A stretch of 47,023 nucleotides of DNA from Sphingomonas sp. Leaf230 (GCF_001421745.1 NZ_LMKW01000002.1:1-47023); one strand, 5' to 3'; counted from the stretch's first letter, positions 8,742 to 18,121 are shown. The notes: a model not told the origin generated them from the letters alone. Made by a program: numbers and translations.

Positions 8742-9311
8742 CTAGGCGTCCCCGATCGCCTGGATGATGCGATACGCGGCAACAACGTCGCGCTCGACCA
8801 CTGCGGACGTGAAGCGTTCGATGATGGCGCGCAGGCGGTTGGTCGGCGCCGTCGCCGCGCTCAGGAGCGGGCCATCGATGAGGCGACTGCCCCATTCCAT
8901 GCCCAGGCGCTGCGCTTCGTCATCGGCACCGACGACGATCGAAGGGAAGGGCAGGCCGATTTTCGGCGCCGCGAAATGACGCTGGTGCAAGCTCGTGCCT
9001 TCGGGGGCGACCAACAGGGCGCCGGCAACGTTCGCGGTATAGGCTTTCGGCGACAGTCGTGCCCACCATGCGGCCGCCGCGCAGGCACTGCCCTGTGCCA
9101 GGAGCATGACGGCACGATCGGACGCGAATACGGCGGCATCGATCCGCGCCGCCAGCGCCGTTCGCTCGGCAGCGGTACGGCTGCGAACAGCGATATGCTG
9201 TGCATCGCCAAACCGCGGAAACTCCCGAAACCGCTCGAATATGGAGACGGCCTTGTCGGGGACGAGCGCGATGAGCGTCAGCCGAGGGCTATCCAGGACG
9301 GCAACAGACAC
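8742..9311 (-). CDS. RBBP9/YdeN-type alpha/beta hydrolase
   Basis: A 189-residue protein similar to small serine hydrolases of the RBBP9/YdeN group: AVMLLAQGSACAAAAWWARL at the nucleophile elbow, VAGALLVAPEG, APKIGLPFPSIVVGADD and LGMEWGSRLIDG. The elbow (AQGSAC) is unlike the usual GHSxG, so which residue is the nucleophile is unclear. I chose the GTG at 9311 because AAAGGGAG precedes it at good spacing; an ATG at 9368 would add 19 residues of low-complexity basic sequence. It stands alone between the DUF389 gene and the MFS gene. Substrate unknown. Confidence 0.65.
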   Translation of the reverse strand: MSVAVLDSPRLTLIALVPDKAVSIFERFREFPRFGDAQHIAVRSRTAAERTALAARIDAAVFASDRAVMLLAQGSACAAAAWWARLSPKAYTANVAGALLVAPEGTSLHQRHFAAPKIGLPFPSIVVGADDEAQRLGMEWGSRLIDGPLLSAATAPTNRLRAIIERFTSAVVERDVVAAYRIIQAIGDA

Positions 9312-9496
9312 AATCCGGTCTCCCTTTCCGTGAATGCCTAAGCTGCCTTCTTTCGGTCGACGACGCAACGCTGCTTCTCGGATACGCGCCAGACCGTTCT
9401 ATCCTGGGTCTCGGCTGAGATCAGGGCGGTTAGCTCCACGCTATGTGACCGTCTTGTTTAGCGAGTCATGCAAAGCGAAGCTTTTCCCATTCGGCC

Positions 9497-10801
9497 TCAG
9501 CGAGCGCCGTCCGCTTGAAAAGGCCTTTCCGGATGCATGAAGAACGACAGACCGGCGCCGACCAAGAGTAGCGCCAGCGATGCGCAGAACGGGATCGACC
9601 AGCTTCCCGTCAGGTCGACCGCCGCGCCGAACACTAGCGGAGAAAGGATACCGGCGATGCCGAAGCCGAAGTTCATCATGCCGCTGGCGGTACCTGCATA
9701 TTGTGGCGCGATGTCCATTGGTACGGCCCAGATCGGCGCCACCACAAGCTCGGAGAAGAAGAACGCGAGCGACAGGCACAGGGCGACCGTCGTCAGGTCG
9801 TGGGTGAGGACGACAGGCACGAGAAATATGAAAGCACCGATCATCCCGACGATGATCAGGTTACGCCGCGCCGCCTGCAGGCTCCCGGTCCTGCGATAGA
9901 TATAGTCACTGGCTGCTCCACCGACCCAGTCGCCGACCACGCCACCCAGTAGCACCCCGCCCGAAAATAGCGCCGAGTGCTTCAGGTCGAGCCCGAAATT
10001 CTTGAAGAAGAACGAGGGGAGCCACGTCAGGAACACCCAGAGCGTCCAGCCGTAGCAGAAATCGACGGCGGTGACGGGCGCAATCCGCCGCGCGAGCCGC
10101 CACCATGGAACGGGAGGCGTGGTGGCAGCCGGTTGCGCGGCCGGGGCCAGTTCGGCGCGTTCCTCGTCGGACATGCCGGGATGGCGTTCCGGATTCTCCC
10201 GCGCGACCACCAGCCACAGGATCACCCAGACCGCGCTCGCCAGTCCGAGCACCACGAATGCCCCGCGCCATGATACGAGCGCCATCAACCCGACCAGCAG
10301 CGGCGGGGTCAGCGCATTGCCAAGCCGCGCGGCGGCGTGCGTGATCCCTTGGGCAAAGCCCCAGCGCGCCGGTGGCAGCCATGTCGCCATGGCGCGCGTC
10401 GCGGCGGGGAAAGCAAACCCCTCGCCAATGCCGAGCGCGAGACGCAGTGCGAACAGCGATGCCATCCCGCCGACAAGCCCAGTCAACACCGTCGTCACGC
10501 AGACGATCGCACCGCAGATCAGCAGCATGCGTCGCGGCCCGAAGCGGTCGATGACCCGACCGCCGAATAGCTGGATCAGTGCGTATGGATAGGAAAAGGC
10601 CGAGATCGCCAGGCCGAACTGGGTGTTGCTCATGCCCAGTTCGGCGGTCATCCGCGGGCCTACCGTCGCCAGGTTCACCCGGTCGATGTAAAGGACCAGA
10701 TACATCAGGCAGAGCACCGCGAGGATGCGGTTGGGGATGCTCATCCACCGCGGGACGTGACGGGCGACCGCGTCGGACCGGCTCAGGCCATGGCCCGTCA
10801 T
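9497..10801 (-). CDS. MFS transporter, anion:cation symporter type
   Basis: A 434-residue twelve-helix permease. The loop after helices 2-3 reads GGRVIDRFGPRRMLL (MFS A-motif), and helix 1 has LVLYIDRVNLATVGPRM, typical of the ACS family that moves organic anions such as phthalate, tartrate, galactarate or glucarate. The start overlaps the end of the TauD-type dioxygenase gene by four bases, so the two are probably co-translated and the permease likely imports the dioxygenase substrate. In this sulfur-rich neighbourhood a sulfonate or sulfate ester is possible, but an organic acid is equally consistent. Confidence 0.85.
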   Translation of the reverse strand: MTGHGLSRSDAVARHVPRWMSIPNRILAVLCLMYLVLYIDRVNLATVGPRMTAELGMSNTQFGLAISAFSYPYALIQLFGGRVIDRFGPRRMLLICGAIVCVTTVLTGLVGGMASLFALRLALGIGEGFAFPAATRAMATWLPPARWGFAQGITHAAARLGNALTPPLLVGLMALVSWRGAFVVLGLASAVWVILWLVVARENPERHPGMSDEERAELAPAAQPAATTPPVPWWRLARRIAPVTAVDFCYGWTLWVFLTWLPSFFFKNFGLDLKHSALFSGGVLLGGVVGDWVGGAASDYIYRRTGSLQAARRNLIIVGMIGAFIFLVPVVLTHDLTTVALCLSLAFFFSELVVAPIWAVPMDIAPQYAGTASGMMNFGFGIAGILSPLVFGAAVDLTGSWSIPFCASLALLLVGAGLSFFMHPERPFQADGAR

Positions 10802-11676
10802 GCAGGTCGACCCGCCCCCTTGATCTGCGTCCTGTGCATCACGCGCCGTGCGGCAGGATCGAACGCATCACGCCGGTGCATCGTGCAGCGATTGTCCCAC
10901 AGCACCAAGTCACCCTTGCGCCAGTGATGGCTCCAGCCAAACCGGTCGCCGTCGACATGCTCCCAAAGCTCGTCGAGCAGCGCTTCGGATGCGGCCAGAT
11001 TCAAACCATCGATATAGGCATTACGGCGGCGGCCGAGATACAGCGCGGGGCGTCCGGTTTCTGGATGCGTGTAAACCAACGGGTGCAGACTGCCCGGAGC
11101 CTCGCGCGGATCGTCGCTTGGCGTGACGCCCTGACGCAGGAAACCACCGCTATTGTAGGTGCCGTCGTGCTTGACGCGGCGTCCGGCGATGCGCGCCTTC
11201 AGGTCATTGGGCAGAGACTCGTACACGGCGTACATATCGACGAAGCTCGTATTGCCGCCCGTCGGTGGCACCTCCAGCGCATAGAGCGCGCTCGCCTGAG
11301 GCGGGACTTCGACATAGGACATGTCGGTGTGCCAGACCGCCTCGCCATTCCCGAGGCTGCCGATCGGGACGCCGCCCTCGACCACGTTCGAGACGACATA
11401 GAGTTCGGGCAATCCCTCGACGAAGCGGCGGCCGGTCTCCTGGATGGGCGCGAGATCGAGGTCCCCGAACCGGCGGCTGAAGGCGATCAGGTCCGCGTCC
11501 GACAGCGATTGGTCGCGGACGAGCAGGACCAGATTGTCGAGCCAGGCCTGGTGCAGGTCGGCGAACTGCTGATCATCGAGCGTCCGAAGATCGATACCCC
11601 GAACCTCCGCGCCGACGCCCATTCCCGTTTTGACCACGTCGAGGCCAAATCGGCTCGCCAGAAGATCGCCCATCAT
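10798..11676 (-). CDS. TauD/TfdA-family 2-oxoglutarate-dependent dioxygenase
   Basis: A 292-residue non-heme Fe(II)/2-oxoglutarate dioxygenase. The facial triad is visible: H116 and D118 in AVWHTDMSY and H267 in DNRCTMHRR, with R282 fifteen residues later as the likely 2-oxoglutarate arginine. The family hydroxylates carbon next to a heteroatom group, releasing sulfite from taurine or sulfonates, sulfate from alkyl sulfates, or cleaving aryloxyacetates. The true substrate cannot be read from sequence. GGAG precedes two adjacent ATG codons (11676 and 11673). A perfect 9-base inverted repeat lies 24 bases upstream. The gene overlaps the MFS permease. Confidence 0.88.
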   Translation of the reverse strand: MMGDLLASRFGLDVVKTGMGVGAEVRGIDLRTLDDQQFADLHQAWLDNLVLLVRDQSLSDADLIAFSRRFGDLDLAPIQETGRRFVEGLPELYVVSNVVEGGVPIGSLGNGEAVWHTDMSYVEVPPQASALYALEVPPTGGNTSFVDMYAVYESLPNDLKARIAGRRVKHDGTYNSGGFLRQGVTPSDDPREAPGSLHPLVYTHPETGRPALYLGRRRNAYIDGLNLAASEALLDELWEHVDGDRFGWSHHWRKGDLVLWDNRCTMHRRDAFDPAARRVMHRTQIKGAGRPA

Positions 11677-11699
11677 CCGTACTCCATAATCGCACGTTC

Positions 11700-11721
11700 G
11701 CAGTCGACGACGGTCGACTGC
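11700..11721. promoter_or_regulatory. Perfect inverted repeat upstream of the dioxygenase gene
   Basis: GCAGTCGAC, four bases, GTCGACTGC: nine perfectly complementary bases per arm. It lies 24 bases before the dioxygenase start and 217 before the divergent GlcG-like gene. The geometry suits a dimeric repressor such as a GntR/FadR-type protein, but no regulator gene is adjacent. Confidence 0.45.
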
Positions 11722-11937
11722 CGCATGACGGTTTTAACGATTGACCGCCGACGTGGACCGCAAAGCATTTGTTTGGGCCGGTCAACCGAGCCGTATTTGT
11801 GTACAGCAACGGCGCGAATTGGGCGCCGCGTGGATCGCTGAAGGCGGTCGAGGCATTCCCCCATTGGCCATGATCCCGGCCAGCCTCTTGCCGATTACCC
11901 GTCGTCCGGGATAGCGGTCCATACAAAGGAACCATGC

Positions 11938-12366
11938 ATGGTGCGCATCACGCTCGAACTTGCCAGCAAGATTATAACGGCGACGCTGGAGAGGAGGGTG
12001 GAGCTCGGTTTCAAGCCGCTCTGCGTGGCAGTGCTCGATCCCGGAGGGCATCTCGTCGCGCTGCAGCGTGAAGACGGGGCCTCGACGCTGCGGCCTCAGA
12101 TCGCGATGGCCAAGGCGGGCGGGGCGCTCGCGCTGGGCGTATCGAGCCGCAAGATCGCTGAAATGGCATCGGAGCGTCCGACGTTCATCGCCTCGCTCGG
12201 GCCAATCTCGCCGCACGGCGTCGTGCCTGCGGCGGGCGGCGTGCTCATCGTCGACGCAGACGGCCAGTTGGTCGGGGCAGTGGGTGTGACCGGCGACACC
12301 TCGGACAATGACGAGGCGTGTGCGCTTGCCGGCGTCGCTGCGACCGGGCTTTCGGTCCTGGAGTGA
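11938..12366 (+). CDS. GlcG/HbpS-like heme-binding domain protein
   Basis: A 142-residue cytoplasmic protein of the GlcG/HbpS (DUF336) family. It shows LTLELA-like first helix, then PLCVAVLDPGGHLVALQRED, AMAKAGGALALGVSSRKIAE and a glycine-rich end with VPAAGGVLIVDADGQLVGAV and GVTGDTSDNDE. Members include heme-sensing HbpS and proteins of unknown role in small-molecule catabolism operons. An AAAGGA ribosome site precedes the ATG. It faces away from the dioxygenase gene across a 261-base promoter region, so shared control is possible. Confidence 0.85.
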   Translation: MVRITLELASKIITATLERRVELGFKPLCVAVLDPGGHLVALQREDGASTLRPQIAMAKAGGALALGVSSRKIAEMASERPTFIASLGPISPHGVVPAAGGVLIVDADGQLVGAVGVTGDTSDNDEACALAGVAATGLSVLE

Positions 12367-12453
12367 ACGCGGCAAATTGCTCGCGCCGACCGCTAGCGTT
12401 TCGATCGACCGAAGATGTGCAAACCATGGCATCGCTGCCATTTTTCAGGCATT

Positions 12454-13110
12454 CTAGATTTGGGTGATGATTGATCGGACGGCGTTGATGATGGCGTCGG
12501 CCTCGGTTCTCTTCATCCAGTCCGGCGTTACATCCGACCATGCAACAACGCCTGTTTCGTCGACCACAAGGGCCGTTGGGAAAGGCAGCTCCCACGTGCC
12601 GGTGCCGGTCACCTCGCCCAAGGGTGTTGACGCGGCCTGCCGGGTTGCCGAATTGGCTTCGAAGGTGATGCCGAGTTGGCGTGCGAGGTGGTTGCCGCGG
12701 TCGGTCGCTATGGTGAAGTCAAGCGCGTGACGCTGCTGTATCTCCGAGAGTTTCGAAGAAATTTGCGGGCTGATCGCGACGAGCGGGACACCCAGTTCGC
12801 GCAAGGTCGGCCAGAGCACGCGCTGATAGACCGGTAGTGCGACGTTGCACGCGGGGCAGCCGGCGAACCTGAAGAATATCAGCACGGCAGGACCAGTGGC
12901 GATCAGGCTGTCCAGTCGTATCGTCGTACCATTCACAGCTTCCAGCGCGAAGTTCGGCATCGGATCGCCGACCTTGATCGTGCGCGCCCCATCGAAGCCG
13001 ATGACGAGTTCGCGTCGCTGGCTGACGTTCAGATCCAACTGCGTCGGCGTCCAGCTATGGTCACGCTCGTCTTGCAATGCACCAAGCGCGGCGCGGACGG
13101 ATTCGGTCAT
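12454..13110 (-). CDS. Peroxiredoxin-like (AhpC/TSA fold) protein
   Basis: A 218-residue thioredoxin-fold protein. After a helical N-terminus comes the AhpC/TSA-like core: KVGDPMPNFALEAVNG, then VLIFFRFAGCPACNVALPVY with C85 and C88 in a CPAC arrangement, and later PFPTALVVDETGVVAW. The CxxC suggests a two-cysteine thiol peroxidase or disulfide reductase. I chose ATG 13110, preceded by TGAGGAG; the GTG at 13125 overlaps the upstream stop and would bury that ribosome site. It is the last gene of the long minus-strand organosulfur run and may deal with peroxide leaking from the flavin monooxygenases (inference). Confidence 0.8.
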   Translation of the reverse strand: MTESVRAALGALQDERDHSWTPTQLDLNVSQRRELVIGFDGARTIKVGDPMPNFALEAVNGTTIRLDSLIATGPAVLIFFRFAGCPACNVALPVYQRVLWPTLRELGVPLVAISPQISSKLSEIQQRHALDFTIATDRGNHLARQLGITFEANSATRQAASTPLGEVTGTGTWELPFPTALVVDETGVVAWSDVTPDWMKRTEADAIINAVRSIITQI

Positions 13111-13121
13111 GAGCGGTCTCC

Positions 13122-14453
13122 TCACACGTGAAAGCTGTTGGCGGGGCGATCGAGTCCGAGATGGCCGCGCAACGTCGATGCCGCGTAGTCGTGGCGGAAG
13201 ACACCCCGTGACTGGAGCAACGGCACGACGTCGCGCAGCATCCGGTCGACGCCGGCCGGCATGAACGCAGGCATGACGACGAACCCGTCGCAGGCTTCTT
13301 CGACGAGCCAGCGTTCCATTTCGTCGGCGACGGTGCGCGGGCTGCCGACCATCTTGGCGAAGGACAGGCTGGAGCCGTACCAGCGACCGAGGTCGGCGAA
13401 CGTCCAGCCTTCCTCGATCGCCTTGCCGATGACGTAGTGGAAGCGGCCCTTGCTGCCCCGGATAAGGTCGCGGATGTCCGGAACGGGCTCGTCGAGCGCG
13501 TGGTCGGCGAGGTCGTAGTTCATGCTGCCCGACATGAAGCTGAGCCCCGCCAGCGGCTCGACCAGCGCGTCGAGTTCGCCGAGCAGGTCGGCGGCGGCAT
13601 CGTCGCTGTCGGCGATGATCGGCACCATGCCGGGCAGGATCTTCACCGCGTCCGGCGATCGTCCGGCGGCGGCGACATCGTCTTTAAAACTGCGATATCC
13701 CGCCTTCGCACGATCGATGTCGGGGTAGACCGCGAAAACCACCTCGGCGTTGCGCGTTGCGAGATCCTGAAACGCGCCGGATGCGCCAGCCTGGATCAGG
13801 ACCGGGTGGCCTTGGGGCGGACGTGGCAGCGACAGCGGGCCCTTCACGTCGAACCATTTTCCCGCATGGTCAGCGTAGTGGACCTTCGTCAGATCGCCGT
13901 AAGTGCCGGCTGCCTTGTCCGGCGCGATCGCGTCTTCCTCCCACGTGTCCCAGAGCCGGCGAACCACGTTCAGATATTCGGCGGCGCGGTCGTAGCGCGT
14001 GGCGTGATCGTAATGCTCGGTGCGGCCGAAATTATGCGCTTCGGCGTCGCTGACCGAGGTGACCGCGTTCCATGCCGCGCGGCCGCCGCTGAGATGGTCG
14101 ATCGACGCAAACATTCGGGCGACGTGATAGGGCTCGGTATAGCTGGTCGAGATCGTCCCGCCGAGGCCGATACGTTCGGTCGTGACCGCGAGCGCCGATA
14201 GCAGCGTGAGCGGCTCCGTCCCGCGTGACGCGCGGTAGCGGACCGTCGTTGCGAAGTGGTTCCCGTAGAGATCATCGACCGCCAGCTTGTCGGCGACGAA
14301 CAGCATGTCGAGCTTGGCGGCTTCGGCCTGTGCGGCGAGGCGGCGGTAGAAACCGAAGCCCTGGTCCGCGTCGCTCGCCTGCGGATGACGCCAGCCGCCC
14401 TGGTGAATGCCATCCGCGGTGACGAACAGCGCAAGGTGCATCTGACGGGTCAC
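13122..14453 (-). CDS. LLM flavin-dependent monooxygenase, NtaA/SnaA/DszA type
   Basis: A 443-residue FMNH2-dependent monooxygenase of the luciferase-like superfamily. Diagnostic pieces are HLALFVTADGIHQGGWRHP, FYRRLAAQAEAAKLDMLFVA, TERIGLGGTISTSYTEPYHV, SGGRAAWNAVTSVSDAEAHN and HPVLIQAGASGAFQDLA. This is the larger class that includes nitrilotriacetate, pristinamycin and dibenzothiophene-sulfone monooxygenases. The substrate here is presumably an organosulfur compound, from context. GTG 14453 overlaps the TonB receptor stop (GTGA); an internal ATG lies at 14441. The enzyme needs a separate flavin reductase, not encoded adjacent. Confidence 0.88.
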   Translation of the reverse strand: MTRQMHLALFVTADGIHQGGWRHPQASDADQGFGFYRRLAAQAEAAKLDMLFVADKLAVDDLYGNHFATTVRYRASRGTEPLTLLSALAVTTERIGLGGTISTSYTEPYHVARMFASIDHLSGGRAAWNAVTSVSDAEAHNFGRTEHYDHATRYDRAAEYLNVVRRLWDTWEEDAIAPDKAAGTYGDLTKVHYADHAGKWFDVKGPLSLPRPPQGHPVLIQAGASGAFQDLATRNAEVVFAVYPDIDRAKAGYRSFKDDVAAAGRSPDAVKILPGMVPIIADSDDAAADLLGELDALVEPLAGLSFMSGSMNYDLADHALDEPVPDIRDLIRGSKGRFHYVIGKAIEEGWTFADLGRWYGSSLSFAKMVGSPRTVADEMERWLVEEACDGFVVMPAFMPAGVDRMLRDVVPLLQSRGVFRHDYAASTLRGHLGLDRPANSFHV

Positions 14454-16984
14454 AGCGACACCCCGACGCGGGCGTAATAAGAGCCGCCACTGAGCCCGAA
14501 CGGCGCGAACCCGCCATAGGCACCGCTGCCGTCGGCGGCGATCAGGCCGTTGCGATCTGGGTAGGTGTCGAACAGGTTGTTGGCGCCGACCGCGAGCGTG
14601 ACGCGGTCGGTCAGGTCGTAGCCGATGTCGAGATCGGCCACCCACTTGCCGCCGAAGGTCCGGTCGCCGGTCGCGACGTTGCTGGACTCGGTGTAGCGGC
14701 CGTAGCGCGTGGCACGGGCTAGCGCGTGGACCTTACCCAGCGACCAGTCGCTGGTCAGCACCAGCTTGGTTCGCGGCAATGCCACCACGAGATCGCGCTG
14801 CGCTTGGCGGCCGAATAGCACGACGTTCAGCGAACTGAGCGCGGCGGGATTGTCGGCGATATTGAGGATCTTGGTCTTGTTGTAGCTGTAGGCGGCGCTC
14901 AACCGGAACGCACCGAGGCTCGACGTGCGCAGCGTGTAGTCGGCGACCGCGTCGATACCGCGCGTGCGCGTGTCGATCGCGTTGGTAAAGAACTGCGCGC
15001 TGTCGACGCCGGTTACCCCGTTCGCGATCAGGATGTCGCGGATCGCGGTGCCGCCGTTCGCCGCGGTACCGAGGAACTCTGTCTTGACGATGCGGTCGTC
15101 GACACGGATCTGATACGCGTCGAGCGTCAGGTGCAGCGCGCCGGCCTCGTAGGTAATGCCTGCGGTGTAGTTGAGCGACTTTTCCGGCTTCAGCGACTGC
15201 GCACCCAGCGCGATCGCCGCGGCACTGTTGACCGGCAGGAACTTCGCGATCGTCGAAACGGGCGTGTTGCCGATCACCGTCGTCGTATTTTGCGTGGTCG
15301 AGAAGCCGGTCTGCGCCAGCGCCGGTGCACGGAACCCGGTGTTGACGCCGCCACGGATCGCGAGGCCGGGTGCGAGTTCGTAGCGGGTCGAGACCTTGCC
15401 GCTGACGGTGTTGCCGGCGCTGTCGTCATAATGCTCGAACCGACCGGCCACGCCGACGAACCACGCCTCGGTGACGTTGGTCGAGAGATCGACATAACCG
15501 GCCAGATTATTGCGGCTGAGCGAGGCGGCGTCGGCGGGCGAGGTGCCGGTGAACGACACGAGGCCCGGCGACGGATAGCGGCCGCCATAGAGCTGCCCGA
15601 ACGGCGTCGTTTCCACGGGGATCTGGTAGCCGCCGTTGCGGTAGCTGTCGGGCTCGCCTGCGCGCGACTGAAAGCGTTCCCAGCGATGCTCGGCGCCGAT
15701 CGAGATCGACAGTGGCTTGGCGAGGCCGATCGATACGTCGCGGGTGACGTCGAGATTGTTGACCCACAGGTCCTGGATCTGCGTGCCCATATAGAAGCTC
15801 GTCGGGCTGGTCGGCCCGATCGAGGGGTTCAAGGTGTTCTCCGAGCCGAGCCAGACGCGGTCGCGCCCGAAGCTCGAACTCAGGTCCCAGGCCCAGCCGG
15901 CAAGCTCGCCCTTCGCACCACCGGTTAGCTGGAAATCGGTTTCCTTGATCCGGCGATAGGCCTGAAAGCCGGTCGGGTAGAGCTTGGGCAAGACGTTGAG
16001 GCCGTTGGTATTGGCTTGGCCGCCAAAGCCGGTGGGGGAGGGGATATACGCGCCGCGCGCGTCCCTGATGTCGCGGTAGCTGAGCGTCGAGAAGCTGTAG
16101 AGCCGCAGCGTATCGCCGACCGGCAGCTCTGCATTGTAAGACCCGTTGATCATCTTGTCGCGGTTCGACCGGCCATAACCGCCGGCATAGACATGATCGA
16201 GCGTCGCCTCGCGCGGGTCCGGCTGGCCGTTCACCAGCGGCAGGATCCGCGGCACGGCGTCGGCCGAAGAGTCTGCGCGATCATGGTATTTCGCTTCGAC
16301 CGCTGCGCGGAAGAACCCGCCTTCGCCGAGGGCTGTGCCGTAGCTCAGATCGGTCTGTAGCAGCGGCGCACCCTTCGAATATTGCTGGCCGCCGGTGATC
16401 GAGAAGCGGCCGCCCTTGGGTGCGTCGTCGAGGATGATGTTGATGACGCCGGACACCGCGTCCGAGCCATATTGCGCGGCGGCGCCGTCGCGGAGCACTT
16501 CGATGCGGCCGACCGCGTTGGTCGGGATCAGGTCGATATCGACCGGGGTCGAGCCACCTGAGATGCGCGAGAGGTTGTTGATCAGCGAGGTGGTGTGGCG
16601 CCGCTTGCCGTTGACCAGCACCAGCAGGTAATCGCCCGAGAGCCCGCGGATCGCGATCGGCTTGACGCTCGCCGAGGTACCACCGCCGCCGAGCGCGGGC
16701 ATCGTCAGCGAGGGCACGATGTTGCCGAGAATCTCCTTCAGCCCGGTGCGGCCGGTCGCCTGCAACTCGCGTCGGCTGATGACGTCGATCGGCACCGGGC
16801 TGTCGGCGACGGTCCGCGCCTGGCCACCGCGGACGCCAGTCACGACGATCGTGTCATCGGCGCCGCCGCCTGTATCGGGCGTGGTCAAGGTCGTGGCGGC
16901 CGCAGGCGGTGCCTCTTGCGCGAAGGCGGGTGGAGCGAACGTCGCGAGGGCGACACCGGCGAGTAGGCGGGAAGTCGATGTCAT
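14450..16984 (-). CDS. TonB-dependent receptor in organosulfur operon
   Basis: An 844-residue outer-membrane receptor. It has a signal peptide ending in PPAFA, a short linker, then the TonB-box region DDTIVVTGVRG and plug motifs PVPIDVISRRELQATGRT, IAIRGLSGDYLLVLVNGKRR and GRIEVLRDGAAAQYGSDAVS, followed by a long barrel with C-terminal VGVSL. The plug type is the general TonB receptor, not the siderophore subfamily. It sits between the SsuA-like gene and the DszA-like monooxygenase, overlapping the latter, so it probably imports an organosulfur nutrient across the outer membrane (inference). Start ATG 16984 gives a proper signal peptide; TTG 17002 would add six residues. Confidence 0.9.
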   Translation of the reverse strand: MTSTSRLLAGVALATFAPPAFAQEAPPAAATTLTTPDTGGGADDTIVVTGVRGGQARTVADSPVPIDVISRRELQATGRTGLKEILGNIVPSLTMPALGGGGTSASVKPIAIRGLSGDYLLVLVNGKRRHTTSLINNLSRISGGSTPVDIDLIPTNAVGRIEVLRDGAAAQYGSDAVSGVINIILDDAPKGGRFSITGGQQYSKGAPLLQTDLSYGTALGEGGFFRAAVEAKYHDRADSSADAVPRILPLVNGQPDPREATLDHVYAGGYGRSNRDKMINGSYNAELPVGDTLRLYSFSTLSYRDIRDARGAYIPSPTGFGGQANTNGLNVLPKLYPTGFQAYRRIKETDFQLTGGAKGELAGWAWDLSSSFGRDRVWLGSENTLNPSIGPTSPTSFYMGTQIQDLWVNNLDVTRDVSIGLAKPLSISIGAEHRWERFQSRAGEPDSYRNGGYQIPVETTPFGQLYGGRYPSPGLVSFTGTSPADAASLSRNNLAGYVDLSTNVTEAWFVGVAGRFEHYDDSAGNTVSGKVSTRYELAPGLAIRGGVNTGFRAPALAQTGFSTTQNTTTVIGNTPVSTIAKFLPVNSAAAIALGAQSLKPEKSLNYTAGITYEAGALHLTLDAYQIRVDDRIVKTEFLGTAANGGTAIRDILIANGVTGVDSAQFFTNAIDTRTRGIDAVADYTLRTSSLGAFRLSAAYSYNKTKILNIADNPAALSSLNVVLFGRQAQRDLVVALPRTKLVLTSDWSLGKVHALARATRYGRYTESSNVATGDRTFGGKWVADLDIGYDLTDRVTLAVGANNLFDTYPDRNGLIAADGSGAYGGFAPFGLSGGSYYARVGVSL

Positions 16985-17101
16985 GATGATGTCCGTGAGC
17001 AAGGCGCGCGTCTCCGGTCCCGCCGAAGCGGGGGCGCGCGAGATAAAAAGCGATTGGTCGGGCGGCGGGGGCTGCTGGCGGGTCAGGCCTGCATTCGGAG
17101 C

Positions 17102-18121
17102 TTACCGCGCATTGTTCGTCCCCTGATCGAGCGGGAGATACGCATCGTCGAGCGGCCGATTGCCGGCCAGCGCGCCGGCAGTGCGGAACTGCGCCACCAC
17201 GTCACGCTCCTCGGCCTTTACCGTCGCATCGACTGGTACTCGCGCCATCGGCAGATGCTTGGCGTGGAACAGCGCGATCGTCAGCGGCAGGCCGGTTTCC
17301 CTAGCGAGCACTGCGGCATAGGCATCGGGATGCGCGCGCGCCCAGTCGAGCGCACGGGTTTCGCGTTGCAGGAAGTCCTTCAGGATCGCCTGCTTGCTGA
17401 CCGCAGTGGTCGCGTTCGCAGCATCGAAGGCATAGCCGCTGAGATAATCGGCGCCATCCGCGACGACCCGAGCGCCCTGCGCCAACGCCGCTCCGCTATA
17501 GGGCGACCAGATCGACCAGGCATCGATCGAGCCGGTGTCGAATGCCGCCTTGGCATCGCCGGGCGCAAGGAAGGTGAGGAGCACGTCGGTGGGCTTGAGC
17601 CCCTTCGCGTCGAGTGCGCGGAGAAGAAGGTAGTGGCCGACCGAGCCGCGGGTCGTAGCGACCCGCTTGCCGCGTAGCCCGCCTGCATCGACGATCCGCG
17701 AGCGCGCCGGCACCAGGATCGCGAGGCTGTCCCGCGGCCGCGAGGTGGCGGATTGCACGGCCACCGCCTTGATCGGGCTGCCACTCTGGTAAGCGAACTG
17801 GAACGGTGCGTCGCCGACCATCCCGACATCCACCGCGCCCGCGCCGATCGCCTCCAGCAAATTCTGCGCGGCGGGGAATTCGGACCATTCGATACGGTAG
17901 GGTGCGCTGTCGAGCGCACCAGATGCGAGCATCAGCGCCTTGGTGCCGCCGCGCTGGCTGCCGACGTGCAATACATCGCCGCTTGCGGTGCCGCGTCCCA
18001 GCCACGCGTACAGGCCTGCCGCTAGCACGGCCGCGAGCAGTAACGGCCACCATCGCTTCAGGCCTTCCTTGGGCGGGGGTGGCGCCGAAGCCACCCCTTC
18101 GTCGTCCGTCCAGTTCGGCAT
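17102..18121 (-). CDS. ssuA: Sulfonate-type ABC substrate-binding protein
   Basis: A 339-residue periplasmic binding protein of the SsuA/TauA/NMT1 group, with an N-terminal membrane anchor (WWPLLLAAVLAAGLYAWLG) after about 25 cytoplasmic residues instead of a classic cleavable signal. The binding fold shows VGSQRGGTKALMLASGALD, FPAAQNLLEAIGAGAVDVGM, GDAPFQFAYQSG and LRGKRVATTRGSVGHYLLLR. Partners are the SsuC permease and SsuB ATPase at the head of the same run. The ATG shares one base with the stop of the SsuD-like gene (TGATG). The anchored topology is somewhat unusual for this family. Confidence 0.85.
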   Translation of the reverse strand: MPNWTDDEGVASAPPPPKEGLKRWWPLLLAAVLAAGLYAWLGRGTASGDVLHVGSQRGGTKALMLASGALDSAPYRIEWSEFPAAQNLLEAIGAGAVDVGMVGDAPFQFAYQSGSPIKAVAVQSATSRPRDSLAILVPARSRIVDAGGLRGKRVATTRGSVGHYLLLRALDAKGLKPTDVLLTFLAPGDAKAAFDTGSIDAWSIWSPYSGAALAQGARVVADGADYLSGYAFDAANATTAVSKQAILKDFLQRETRALDWARAHPDAYAAVLARETGLPLTIALFHAKHLPMARVPVDATVKAEERDVVAQFRTAGALAGNRPLDDAYLPLDQGTNNAR

